A stretch of 64,000 bases of DNA. Source: Ophiura sarsii. Lineage: Eukaryota > Echinodermata > Ophiuroidea > Amphilepidida > Ophiuridae. The DNA is taken from the NCBI GenBank assembly GCA_035610835.1, contig CM069459.1, forward strand, positions 24,071,636 through 24,135,635, read 5' to 3'. Below the pieces are notes generated by a model. It saw nothing but the letters and a program-made list of their open reading frames with translations. It was not told the DNA's origin and did no database searches. The position numbers were made by a program, and so were the translations under genes. Shown one piece after another: positions 10,147 to 20,286 of the stretch (its first letter is position 1; each line of letters begins with the position of its first letter).

Positions 10147-11498
10147 AAAAACCATGACAACATAAACATGAAATTAATATGTGAAATTGTGCTAAAAGTC
10201 CAATGTGATACAGACTGAAAATGTGCAGTCATTTCCATAGGGGAAAACCCCAACAACCTCAAATTCAGGTTTATATCTGAAATTCTCATGCTTGTACATG
10301 GAAAATACTGGGAAAATGATGTTAATAATAATGTAATAACATTTATATTGGCCGTTAGCTATATTAATCATATTCATTTGTGTATATTTTGCTCTTGCCA
10401 GTTCTGATAAATTTACTGTTACAATCCCTAATTTCAAAATATGCCTATCGAGGTTATCCATGTAGCCAGGCTGAATGGACAAAACAGGGATTTGCACCCG
10501 GCCTATTCTATATTTGGTGCATGACGTCCAATTCATAGCATGAATTATGCTATCAAATAAATAGCATTCCCGACAAGATGGCTTCTAATAATATACAATA
10601 AATTTTAATTTGTTAAATTGTGCACTTTTTGTGTGGGCATAAAATTTCAGTGGCAAACAGTGCTTTCAATTACAGCACGACCTCAGATCCATTTTAAGCG
10701 TGCATGTGTTAACGCGTTCATCTAAAATTGGGTTTGGGTTTAGCTTACTGCATCACTCGTTGAGCTGTGCCTGATTTGTGCGTAAGACTCAATTTATTTA
10801 TTTATTTACATCTGTAGACTGGATATGATGGACTAGTATGCAAACATGTTATGCGCTGCTTGTATGTTTGCATAAGGTGTTAACGGATATGATGTGGCAT
10901 AAATGGGGCCCATTTTATGTGACATCATGGGTGCGATGAGAAGAGGGAAATGGGGCCCAGTTTATGTCACAATGGAGGTACTGTTGGAGCAACGATTTAC
11001 AATTCACTTTCACTTATATATTGATTGCAAATTTAACCTGCAATATACGATATCATGAAAAGATAGCATGAATAGAATCTTAGCAAGTAAAATGCTATGG
11101 TTACTATCATCAGTAGATAGCAAAATAAAAAGTTGTAAGTCAGCCCTTTTTTACCCTTATAAATTGCTTCTTGGCAATATTGCTGTATAATCTGGACTGG
11201 TATTTACTTGTCATACCCATTTTAGGGGTGTTTTTACCTTTAAAGATGGCTGATTTTACTGTGTTGGGGTTTTTTCTCAAGATTTGGGACCCAGGTTTTT
11301 TGGGTTCTTTAAGTGCAATTTGGGACCCATGTGTATGTTTTTTTGCACAAATTGAACCCTTAGAACAGCGTATAGTGGCGGCATCAGGATCAAAATGCAC
11401 CAGGATTTAAATGCAAGTGAATCCCTCGCCCCCAGATCCCTGAGCACTATAGTTACAAGATATGTATATCCTTCCCCTATCTCCCTTTATACCATGTA
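10147..11498. other. Spacer with dispersed repeat fragments
   Basis: About 10443-10530 (TATCCATGTAGCC, GGATTTGCACCCGGCCTATTC) matches blocks at 42.40 and 59.95 kb. About 11220-11345 shares GATTTGGGACCCAGG and GGGACCCATG motifs with the element in the 23.45 kb duplication. I see no gene; the minus-strand ORF of 114 codons at 10192-10536 overlaps the dispersed repeat and has no recognisable domain. Confidence 0.4.
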
Positions 11499-12070
11499 CA
11501 GTCATCAAAAAAGTAACTATACCGGTAATAAAAGGAATTTTAACTTTAAAAATATATATCCTACCTAAAAATATTAAATTATAAAGTTGTTGAAAAATTG
11601 ATCTTCTTTAATATGAGATATTGCACGCTAGAATCGGTTGAATATTAAAGAAGTGACAATCCAAAACGTAAGGTAAAGTCACAATTTCATTTTCACATTT
11701 TACATTTCAACACGGGGGAGAGAATGACAGGTAGCGTGTGTGTGGCGTATTGATCCATCGGAACAATACGGCCGACTGTCCAACCTGCGCATGCATCCCC
11801 CAATCATGCCAATTGCACTACCTGTAATCGATAAGGTACCCATAGATGGGTCCGCGTGTAGAAAATAAAAATGTGAAAATGAAAATCGGACTTCCCCTTA
11901 CAGTTAGGAGTGTCATTTCCTATATAATCACCCAATCCTAGCGTGCAATATCTCATATTAAAGAAGATGCAGTTTTCAACAATTTTATAGTTTAATAATT
12001 TTAGGTAGGATATATATTTTTAGAGTTAGAAGCCCATTTATTACCTGTATAGTTACTTTTTTGAGGACTG
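11499..12070. mobile_element. TA-flanked long-arm foldback MITE, family A copy 3
   Basis: Termini CAGTCATCAAAAAAGTAAC and GTTACTTTTTTGAGGACTG are flanked by TA at 11497-11498 and 12071-12072. Long arms (for example AGATATTGCACGCTAG near 11620 and CTAGCGTGCAATATCT near 11938) and a 572-bp length match copies 1 and 2. Confidence 0.85.
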
Positions 12071-12072
12071 TA

Positions 12073-12437
12073 TACTTGCATAATGCACAGGTAGTATCCT
12101 AATCCACGGCGCATTTAATATAGTAATGTGCGTAATGATGTATCAGACATATGGCTATACTCTATACTTCATTGTTTAGACCATACCAATGGGGAAACTT
12201 CTCTACTGACGAGCTATTCTTTTGTATCTGAATTGGGGTTTGCTTTGGGTGTTTTATGAAATTTATTGAGACATTTTGAACATTTTGTTTATTTGTTTGT
12301 TTATTTTTCTTTATTTGTTTATGTTGTTTTTTTATTTTATTTTATCTTTTTGTTTATATGTTTTGTTGTGGTTTTGGTGTGTTTTGTTTTGTTTTTGGAG
12401 GGGTGCTATGTGTTGTTGTTTTTTGTGGTTGCTTTAT
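12073..12437. other. Spacer ending in T/G-rich low-complexity sequence
   Basis: From about 12270 to 12430 the plus strand is dominated by TTTG, TTTA and TTTT runs. Nothing else is recognisable. Confidence 0.5.
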
Positions 12438-12730
12438 AAATTATTAAGATAAGAGATAATAATTATTAAGAGAAGAGTTAATAATTATTAAGAGAAGAGA
12501 TAATAATTATTAAGAGAAGAGATAATTATTATTAAGAGAAGAGATAATAATTATTAAGAGAAGAGATAATAATTATTAAGAGAAGAGATAATAATTATTA
12601 AGAGAAGAGATAATAATTATTAAGAGAAGAGATAATAATTATTAAGAGAAGAGATAATAATTATTAAGAGAAGAGATAATAATTATTAAGAGAAGAGATA
12701 ATAATTATTAAGAGAAGAGATAATAATTTA
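12438..12730. repeat. 22-bp minisatellite, about 13 copies
   Basis: The unit TAATAATTATTAAGAGAAGA plus GA repeats almost without variation from about 12440 to 12730. Near-identity of neighbouring units indicates recent expansion. The AT-rich half is nearly self-complementary (TAATAATTATTA). Confidence 0.9.
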
Positions 12731-13172
12731 ATTTCAGCAATTGATATCATTACCATAATTATTAGGAATCGGCTTCAAAAGATGGATTTAAAAAAAACAC
12801 CCAGTACAACAATGCCTATTCTTGGTTAAGTGGAAATTGAGTTTGAACATTTCAACTATTTGCTTTTGATGTGATTCACATGAACCATACAATTGTTTTA
12901 ACACAACAGGTCCCATTAATTATTGACTTACTCCTCCTTTAACCCACAATTTCAAGGGTTGATGTGGAATTTTATTTGACTAGTTCAAACAAATGGTACT
13001 TGACCATGAACTGTACCATTCTTTAACCTTGGTAAAAAGTTCAAGCTTTAACACATAGATATAGCTGTATGGCAAGTCCACACATAGCAACATGTTTATA
13101 TCGCTATGGATTTTGTAGTTAAATGTCAACTATTTACACATCATTTATTGATATAAATTAAAGAAAGCACTT
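12731..13172. other. Unassigned spacer
   Basis: AT-rich; nothing recognised. Confidence 0.4.
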
Positions 13173-13432
13173 TTAATATCAGTTTATTTCACAGCAGGAT
13201 TTTTAATATCGATATATTTTACAGCGGGATACTTTTATTATCAATATATTCCACAAATGGCAGACAGAAGACATTGATGGCTTGCTCCCTTAATGTTGTT
13301 CAGAAATAAGAATCAAAAGTATCATGATCATGAAACACCATGTGACCAGATCCAGTCCATGTTTTATAATCCCTTTTTAACATTATAATGCCATGCTACA
13401 CAATCTGCTATATCTACTGGTTATAGCAACAT
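13173..13432. repeat. 260-bp segmental repeat, copy 1 (flanks satellite)
   Basis: It runs from AATATCAGTTTATTTCACAG to CTACTGGTTATAGCAACAT and recurs at 13967-14226 with only scattered differences (for example GGCAGACAG against GGCCAACAG). Both copies sit directly before satellite monomers, so a larger unit including the array was duplicated. The segment has no recognisable coding content. Confidence 0.9.
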
Positions 13433-13966
13433 TTGCTATCTATTTCTGATAGCAACATTTGCTCTCTTTACGCTACGAATTTGCTCATGCTTTCTATTGC
13501 TGATATCAACATTTGCTTTTTCTTCCTTATAGCAACATTTGCTATCTATTTCTGATAGCAAAATTTGCTATCTATGCTACGGCTGATAGCAAAATTTGCT
13601 ATCACCTGCTGATATGAACATTTACTTTTTCTTGCTCATAACAACATTTGCTATCTACTGCTGATATCAACATTTACTTTTTCTTGCTCATAACAACATT
13701 TGCTATCTACTGCTGATATCAACATTTACTTTTTCTTGCTCATAACAACATTTGCTATCTACTGCTGATATCAACATTTACTTTTTCTTGCTCATAACAA
13801 CATTTGCTATCTACTGCTGATATCAACATTTACTTTTTCTTGCTCATAACAACATTTGCTATCTACTGCTGATATCAACATTTACTTTTTCTTGCTCATA
13901 ACAACATTTGCTATCTACTGCTGATATCAACATTTACTTTTTCTTGCTCATAACAACATTTGCTGA
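13433..13966. repeat. 26-bp hairpin satellite, block 1 with 52-bp higher-order repeat
   Basis: The basic monomer (26 bp) is AACATTTGCTATCTACTGCT plus GATAGC. From about 13618 monomers alternate with a diverged partner, AACATTTACTTTTTCTTGCT plus CATAAC, making a 52-bp dimer repeated about six times with almost no variation. Each standard monomer contains TTGCTATC and GATAGCAA separated by 7 bp, an 8-bp-stem hairpin. Confidence 0.9.
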
Positions 13967-14226
13967 TTAATATCAGTATATTTCACAGCGGGATTTTTAA
14001 TATAAATATATTTTACAGCGGGATACTTTCAATATCAATATATTCCACAAATGGCCAACAGAAGACATTGATGGCCTGCTCCCTTAATGTTGTTCAGAAA
14101 TAAGAATCAAAAGTATCATGATCATGAAACACCATGTGACCAGATCCAGTCCATGTTTTATAATCCCTTTTTAACATTATAATGCCATGCTACACAATCT
14201 GCTATATCTACTGGTTATAGCAACAT
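13967..14226. repeat. 260-bp segmental repeat, copy 2
   Basis: Near-identical to 13173-13432, in the same orientation and again followed by satellite. It interrupts the higher-order array between blocks 1 and 2. Confidence 0.9.
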
Positions 14227-14837
14227 CCAGTCACAACAACATTTGCTATCTACTGCTGATATCAACATTTACTTTTTCTTGCTCATAACAACATTTGCTA
14301 TCTACTGCTGATATGAACATTTACTTTTTCTTGCTCATAACAACATTTGCTATCTACTGCTGATATGAACATTTACTTTTTCTTGCTCATAACAACATTT
14401 GCTATCTACTGCTGATATCAACATTTACTTTTTCTTGTTCATAACAACATTTGCTATCTACTGCTGATATCAACATTTACTTTTTCTTGCTCATAACAAC
14501 ATTTGCTATCTATACTGCTGATATGAACATTTACTTTTTCTTGCTCATAACAACATTTGCTATCTACTGCTGATATCAACATTTACTTTTTCTTGCTCAT
14601 AACAACATTTGCTATCTACTGCTGATATCAACATTTACTTTTTCTTGCTCATAACAACATTTGCTATCTACTGCTGATATCAACATTTACTTTTTCTTGC
14701 TCATAACAACATTTGCTATCTATACTGCTGATATCAACATTTACTTTTTCTTGCTCATAACAACATTTGCTATCTACTGCTGATATCAACATTTACTTTT
14801 TCTTGCTCATAACAACATTTGCTATCTACTACTTATA
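14227..14837. repeat. 26-bp hairpin satellite, block 2, 52-bp higher-order repeat
   Basis: About eleven 52-bp dimers of the same two 26-bp monomers as block 1. Small variants recur (GATATGAAC for GATATCAAC, and TATACTGCTG for TACTGCTG), suggesting that multi-dimer groups were amplified together. The block ends in a monomer broken by the MITE at 14838. Confidence 0.9.
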
Positions 14838-15012
14838 CAGTGGAACCTCATAAACACCAAGTCACTGGGTACCTTCGGTTTTGATTTGTGCAATCAGGAA
14901 TCTTGTGTTATCAGGTTATTTTTAATGTATTTCTTTATCCACAGGTTTTGGAAGCCACTTTGTGATAACAGGGATTTGTGTCATCGGAGTTTGTGTTAAC
15001 AAGTTTCCATTG
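14838..15012. mobile_element. Pogo/Tigger-like MITE inserted in satellite
   Basis: It begins CAGTGGAACCTCATAAACAC and ends GTTAACAAGTTTCCATTG, whose reverse complement is CAATGGAAACTTGTTAAC. TA at 14836-14837 and 15013-15014 is the target duplication. Removing the 175 bp plus one TA rejoins CTACTACTTA to TAGCAATAT, an ordinary satellite monomer. The CAGTGGAACCTC terminus with TA target is typical of pogo/Tigger-type non-autonomous elements. Confidence 0.75.
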
Positions 15013-15763
15013 TAGCAATATATGCTATGTACTGCTGATAGTATAATAGATATCGACTGCTGATACAAACATTTGCTATCTTTTGATGAAACAACATTTG
15101 CTATCTACTGCTGATAGCAAAAATTATATGGCAATATTTGCTATTCACTATTCACATTTGATTTGTGCAATTAGGAATTTTGTGTTATCAGGTTATTTTT
15201 AATGTATTTCTTTATCCACAGGTTTTGGAAGCCACTTTGTGCTAACAGGAATTTGTGTCATCGGAGTTTGTGTTAACAAGTTTCCCTTGTAGCAATATTT
15301 GCTATCTACTGCTGATAGTATAATAGATATTGACTGCTGATAGAAACATTTGCAATTTACTGTGTAAAGTGAAATTTGCTATCTTTTGATGAAACAACAT
15401 TTGCTATCTACTGCTGATAGCAAAATTGTATGGCAATATTTGCTATTAACTACTGATAGCAAAAGTTGCTATCTACTGTTGATAGCAATATTTGCTATCT
15501 ACTGCTGATAGCAAAATTTGTATGGCAATATTTGCTATTTACTACTGATAGCAAAAGTTGCTATCTACTGCTGATAGCAACATTTGCAATCTATTGCTGA
15601 TATCAATAATTGCTATCTCATGCTTTATAGCCACCTTTGCTATCTAGGCTACTACTGATACTGTAGAGCATTTGCTTTTTTACTCTTGATAGCATCAAAG
15701 TTGCTATCTACTGCTGATAGCAATATTTGATATATACTACTTTATAACTGCATTTGCTATTTA
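15013..15763. repeat. 26-bp hairpin satellite, block 3 (diverged monomers)
   Basis: Diverged 26-bp monomers (TTTGCTATCTACTGCTGATA core), without the 52-bp dimer. A second, left-truncated copy of the pogo-like MITE lies inside at 15160-15290, together with the same downstream monomers (GATAGTATAATAGATAT), so a MITE-plus-satellite segment was duplicated as a unit. Confidence 0.8.
15160..15290. mobile_element. Pogo-like MITE, left-truncated second copy
   Basis: From TGATTTGTGCAATTAGG to AACAAGTTTCCCTTG it matches 14881-15012 closely. The left terminus CAGTGGAACC is absent. Shared downstream satellite suggests this copy arose by segmental duplication, not by a second insertion. Confidence 0.75.
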
Positions 15764-15928
15764 ATAATAATAATATTAATAATAATAATAACACACACTT
15801 ATATAGCGCATAAAGCAGCGGCACCAATGCGCTTTACAAACAAATGATAACATATCTTAACCCTAACCCCGGTTTAGGATTTTTGACCGGGATCACAATT
15901 TTCGAGGAAAAAACACCAACTAAATCTC

Positions 15929-16002
15929 CGGGAACCTGCCGGGATTCGATCCGGGGACCCTCCGTTCTCGAGCCCCACCTTCCTAACACTAAGCCACGGC
16001 CC
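15929..16002 (-). ncRNA. tRNA-like head of SINE, inner copy
   Basis: The minus strand reads GGCCGTGGCTTAGTGTTAGG (A-box region) and then GGATCGAATCCC (B box, canonical GGTTCGANTCC). It is tRNA-derived but not a functional tRNA: I could not build a standard anticodon arm. It serves as the internal pol III promoter of the SINE. Confidence 0.65.
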
Positions 16003-16244
16003 TCAGCTACACATTCGTGCAGTATACTGCACTCATTATATAGGCTCGGTTGACTACGTCATCGAAAACCGACGGCGCATGCGTTTGGAGAGGGACTTTG
16101 GATTAGCATTTTTTAGCACTCAGGGGGGTTAGGGTTAATAGAACACGAAAAAAAAACTTTTTTTTTTTTACCATAACCCTAACCCCGGTTTAGGATTTTT
16201 GACCGGGATCACAATTTTCGAGGAAAAAACACCAACTAAATCTC

Positions 16245-16318
16245 CGGGAACCTGCCGGGATTCGATCCGGGGACCCTCCGTTCTCGAGCCCCACCTTCCT
16301 AACACTAAGCCACGGCCC
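16245..16318 (-). ncRNA. tRNA-like head of SINE, outer copy
   Basis: Identical by eye to 15929-16002, offset by 316 bp. On the minus strand it lies upstream of the inner copy, so transcription from here would read through both modules. Confidence 0.65.
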
Positions 16319-16457
16319 TCAGCTACACATTCGTGCAGTATACTGCACTCATTATATAGGCTCGGTTGACTACGTCATCGAAAACCGACGGCGCATGCGT
16401 TTGGAGAGGGACTTTGGATTAGCATTTTTTAGCACTCAGGGGGGTTAGGGTTAAGAT

Positions 16458-16531
16458 CTATTTACTGCTGATAGTAACATATTTTATCTTCTACTGATAG
16501 GAACATTTGCTATCTACTGCTGATAGAATAT
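16458..16531. repeat. 26-bp hairpin satellite, block 4
   Basis: Two to three monomers (TTTACTGCTGATAGTAACAT, TTTGCTATCTACTGCTGATA) between the SINE and the next MITE. Confidence 0.75.
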
Positions 16532-16908
16532 TAGGCCTTAAAAAGGTTAAATTGCCCTTTCACCTCAATTTTATTTTGGGTCGGTAGGTAGATTTAAAAA
16601 AAAAATTAGATTCCAAAGAATGACCAAATAACACTGGAATACACTGAGGTTTATAATTCAACTAAATGTTGATATTAAAAAGACTAAGTCTGATGGCATG
16701 GATAAATATTTCAGAGTGTGGTCACATAGGGGTCAATTGAGGTCATTTAGATGACGAATTTGTCATTTAAAAAATGTAGAAAATTATAAAAGTGGTTTTA
16801 GTTTTTTGATGTGTTTTTTTTTGAGAAAAAAAAGAAGATGCAACTGAGTTTTCCCGATTTGTATGGTCGGTCGGGAAAGGGCATTCCAACCTCTTTTTTT
16901 AGGCCCTA
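16532..16908. mobile_element. MITE with TAGGCC ends, inserted in satellite
   Basis: Left TAGGCCTTAAAAAGG...TTGCCC and right GGGCATTCCAACCTC then TTTTTTTAGGCCCTA form an imperfect inverted repeat of about 28 bp. Satellite monomers flank both sides. Internal GGTCGGTAGG and GTCGGTCGGG resemble subterminal motifs of the TAGGCGAC family. Confidence 0.65.
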
Positions 16909-17355
16909 GATATTGACTATTGATAGAAATATTTGTGATTTACAGCTTAAAGCAACATTTGCTATCTACTGCTGATAGCAATATTTGCTATCTACTTCTG
17001 ATAGCAACATTTTCTTTTTACTGTTAATAGCAACATTTGCTATATATTGCTGATAGCAACAAATTTGCTATCTACTGCTGATACTACATACTACATACTG
17101 ACTTTACACAGCGCCCTATATCGGGCATTAACAGTGATAGCAACATTTGCTATCTACTGCTGATAGCAACATTTGCTATCTACTGCTGATAGCAACATTT
17201 GCTATCTACTTCTGATAGCAACATTTTCTTTTTACTGCTTATAGCAACATTTGCTATCTACTGCTGATAGCAACATTTGCTATCTACTGCGGATAGCAAC
17301 ATTTGCTATCTCTTATGTTATAGCAACATATATATACTGATGATAGCAACATTAT
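16909..17355. repeat. 26-bp hairpin satellite, block 5
   Basis: About fifteen monomers close to the consensus TTGCTATCTACTGCTGATAG, with occasional substitutions and one unrelated short interruption near 17085-17130. No dimer organisation. Confidence 0.85.
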
Positions 17356-17785
17356 AAAAAATAGTACAGCTTTTCAAATTTGCAGTTAAACCAATGTTAT
17401 CATGCTTTCAAGGATTTTCCCTCTAAAATTGTTATTGTCAGTGAATAAGGCCGCAGCTGGAAAAATAGATTAAAAATGTAATAAATGAGCCATACGAAGA
17501 CGCATTACCTTTGCTTATATAAATGCATAGTGTTTTAAGCATACAGCCTATCGTTGATACAAACCCTTCTCGACATAAAATGAGGAAAATATTTTTGCAT
17601 AAATTAAAACAGTATCATTTCAGTTGAGATCAATTTAATCATAACTAAAGATGCATATGTTCAGCATTTTATTTCAAATTAGTGAATAAAATTGCAATAA
17701 AATACATACATAAAAAACTATGAAAATAAATGGAGGAAAGAGGGGAATTCAGTTTGGAAGTGACAGAGATAATCACATAGAACCT
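17356..17785. other. Unassigned spacer
   Basis: AT-rich; nothing recognised. Confidence 0.4.
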
Positions 17786-19205
17786 GATTATTTACATTAT
17801 CCCCTCATTTCCCCATGCCATCAACCATTTCTATAAGCCCCCCCCCCCCCCCAGTTAACACTTTTCATGGGGCTATTAGTTTTACCATAATTATACAAAA
17901 TAGATTTTTCAGAAACCGTTCCCAACTTTCAAAATCTATCTCAAAGATTACTGAACCAATAGTAGGCATGTTTGTACTTATTTCAATGCATTTCTCATGG
18001 CGATTCCAAATATGGTATAATAAAATTGAACAATTTTGACATTTTTGATACATTTTGTGACATTTTGGAATGTTGTCTGCAAAAGCCTGCCGCGTGGAAA
18101 GTGTTAACACATGTAAATGAACTCTTCAATTTTGTCATGGCAGGACCCATGGCTGAAGAGGGAATGCAAAATAATGCAATATCCACTCTGCAACAAGATT
18201 ACATGTTTTGACACAATATTCCACTCAAGTAGTGAGCGAGCAGATTATTTATTACAATTCCCACAACCTTTGCAACAACAGAGAAGGCAAAATATTCCCC
18301 CTCATATTCCGTCAACCATTTTAGAAACTTCCCCCATGTCCCATGTCCCATCCCCCATGCCCCCCCCCCCCCCCCCCTCAGATATAAACCCATATGTAAA
18401 TGAACTCTACAATTTTATCACCGTGGACGAAGATGGACGTTTATAATACAATATCAACTCTGTCAGCAAGATTACATGTTTTGACACAATATTCTACTGA
18501 AGTAGCGAGCGAGCAGATTATTTATTACAATTTCTGCGATCCTTTGTAACAACATGTGTGAAGTGTAAATATCCCCCTCATCACCCCTTGGGGATTTGCA
18601 CCCGTCCCATCAACCATTTTAGAATCTTCCCCTATACACCTGCCCCCCCCCCCCCCCCCCCCCCACACACACACGTATATAAACCCATATGTAAATGAAC
18701 TCTTCAATTTTGTCATGACGGACGAAGATGGACGTTTATAATAAAATATCAACTCTGTCAACAAGATTACATGTTTTGACACAATATTCCACTCAAGTAG
18801 CGAGCGAGCAGATTATTTCTTGCCATTCTCAATCCTTTGCAACACCATAAGAAGGGTAAATATCCCCTAATCCCGTTTGAGATTTGCGCCCGTACCGTCA
18901 ACCATTTTCATGATTATAGAAACTTCCCACATGTCCTATTCCCCCAGATATAAACCCATATGTAAATGAACTCTACAATTTTGTCATGACGGACGAAGAT
19001 GGACGTTTATAATACAATATCAACTCTGTCAACAAGATTACATGTTTTGACACAATATTCCACTCAAGTAGCGAGCAGCGAGCAGACTACTTCATATATA
19101 TTCCCACGATCCTTTGCAATATATGAGAAGGCAAAATATCCCCCTCATCACCTCTTGGGAATTTGCACCAATTTCATCAACCATTTTACAAAGTACCCAC
19201 TCTCC
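17786..19205. repeat. ~280-bp tandem repeat, about five copies
   Basis: Landmarks ATGTAAATGAACTC (18111, 18394, 18689, 18960), CAAGATTACATGTTTTGACA, AGTAGCGAGCGAGCAGATTA and CATCAACCATTTT recur at spacings of 283, 295 and 271 bp. Most copies contain a poly-C tract of variable length. ORFs here are repeat by-products. Confidence 0.85.
17859..18103 (-). mobile_element. TTAA-flanked MITE, CACTTTCCACGCGGC family, copy 3
   Basis: It starts CACTTTTCATGGGGC and ends CCTGCCGCGTGGAAAGTG, with TTAA at 17855-17858 and 18104-18107. It is 245 bp long, in the same orientation as 7498-7741, and inserted in the first 280-bp tandem unit. Confidence 0.85.
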
Positions 19206-19210
19206 CCACC

Positions 19211-19545
19211 CAGTGGCGGCACCAGCATCATGAATTTGGTGGGGGGCAAAAAAACAATTTAGGGGGGCAAGAATTTAAAAATTCGTGCGAATCGTGCAAT
19301 TTTGTTTGCCATTTTACTCTAAAACTGTCAAATTTGGTCTAATTTTAACTAATTTGGTAAGCAATTTGCAAAATTTGGTCTAATTATATCTAATATGGTG
19401 ATAAAATGTGAGCGCAGCGCGCCAACATTTGATATTTTATGCTAAAATTGTCAAATTTTAACCTTTTTGATTTTTTTTTTTTGGGGGGGGGGCAGGAAAA
19501 TATGAAATGGATATAACAGGTCGATGGCTGCCACTTTCGAGCCCA
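19211..19545. mobile_element. Probable hAT-like MITE (CAGTGGCGGCACC end)
   Basis: The left end CAGTGGCGGCACCAGCATCA and the next bases resemble the element at 912. Repeated TCAAATTTGGTCTAATTTTA blocks follow. The right end is less certain; GGCTGCCACT near 19527-19536 is a weak inverted match. No target duplication found. Confidence 0.45.
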
Positions 19546-19902
19546 GGTTATTCAGTCAGAGAGAACATGCAAAATGTAGGTTTTTTGTGTGTGAGAACAT
19601 GCCAAAATAAGTAAGAAATGTGCACAATTTTCGTTTGAGGGGTTGAGAAAATTTGACAAGTTTTCCTAGAAATAGGTATCTTTAGATTGTGAGTAAATAC
19701 ATTGAAAAAAATATGGATCATGGGTCAAAGCAAGATTTGGAGAGGGGTCTTGAGAGCCTTACATGTGTCAACTCTAAAACAGGACCCCATCCCCCAGCTC
19801 CATTAAATTAGTTACTTTTGGAAGATTAAGATCATGTTTTCGATAGGGGGTATGGATTTAAACTGGAATAGCCTGTTGGAGCAGCAAATCAGAACAGAAC
19901 AC
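19546..19902. other. Spacer with a MITE fragment
   Basis: About 19820-19875 (GGAAGATTAAGATCATGTTT, ACTGGAATAGCCTG) resembles half of the CAATTGGCTATTCC element at 9.1 kb. The rest is unassigned. Confidence 0.4.
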
Positions 19903-19906
19903 TTAA

Positions 19907-20282
19907 AGGCATATTATGTGATATTTTCCAGGGGGCGCCTCCTATTCATGATTTTTTTTTTAGAAAGTAGATTTTCTTGCAGATTTTCATTTCTGATCAT
20001 AAATCATAAATATCTTCTGAGTTACAGAGCGATACGATTCCTAATTACTTCAAAATCATGGTTTAAAGAGTGAAAATAAACTGTCAGATCTGCGCAACAA
20101 CTGATTTTTCACTCTAAATTCACTCTAAATCCATGATTTTGAAGTAATTAGGAATTGTATTGCTCTGTAACTCAGAATATATTTATGATTCATGATCAAA
20201 AATGTAAATCTGCAAGAAAATCTACTTTCTAAAAAAAATCATGAATAGAGGGCGCCCCTGGAAAAGATCACATAATATGCCT
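19907..20282. mobile_element. TTAA-flanked palindromic MITE (AGGCATATTATGTGAT family)
   Basis: Termini AGGCATATTATGTGAT and ATCACATAATATGCCT are perfect inverted repeats with TTAA at 19903-19906 and 20283-20286. Arms of about 170 bp pair almost throughout around a short centre near 20080-20110. TTAA targets suggest piggyBac-type mobilisation. Relatives: 21-655, 4456-4843, 36856-37385. Confidence 0.85.
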
Positions 20283-20286
20283 TTAA

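Larger units (their letters stand above)
15764..16457 (-). mobile_element. tRNA-derived SINE with duplicated head module, inserted in satellite
   Basis: Read on the minus strand: a 281-bp module, a 35-bp A/T linker, a second identical 281-bp module, then a 3' tail (GCGCATTGGTGCCGC, GCGCTATATAAGTG, ATT repeats). CTATTTA at 15757-15763 and 16458-16464 is a 7-bp target duplication; removing the insertion rejoins GCTATTTA to CTGCTGATAG, a satellite monomer. Each module holds a tRNA-like pol III region. The modules lie at 15858-16138 and 16174-16454, begin TAACCCTAACCCC and end GGGGTTAGGGTTA (plus strand). The head doubling could be a dimeric SINE or an assembly artefact. Confidence 0.8.

Noticed and set aside
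10192..10536. 114-codon minus-strand ORF as a host gene
   Set aside because: It has no recognisable domain, and part of it is a dispersed repeat block also found at 42.4 and 59.9 kb.
13618..14830. Regular repeat-spacer appearance resembling a CRISPR array
   Set aside because: The intervening 26 bp are themselves nearly identical, so this is a dimeric tandem satellite and not repeats with unique spacers. There are no cas-like genes and the context is eukaryotic.
15929..16002. Functional tRNA gene
   Set aside because: A and B boxes are present but no standard anticodon arm can be formed, and the sequence continues into a SINE body and tail.
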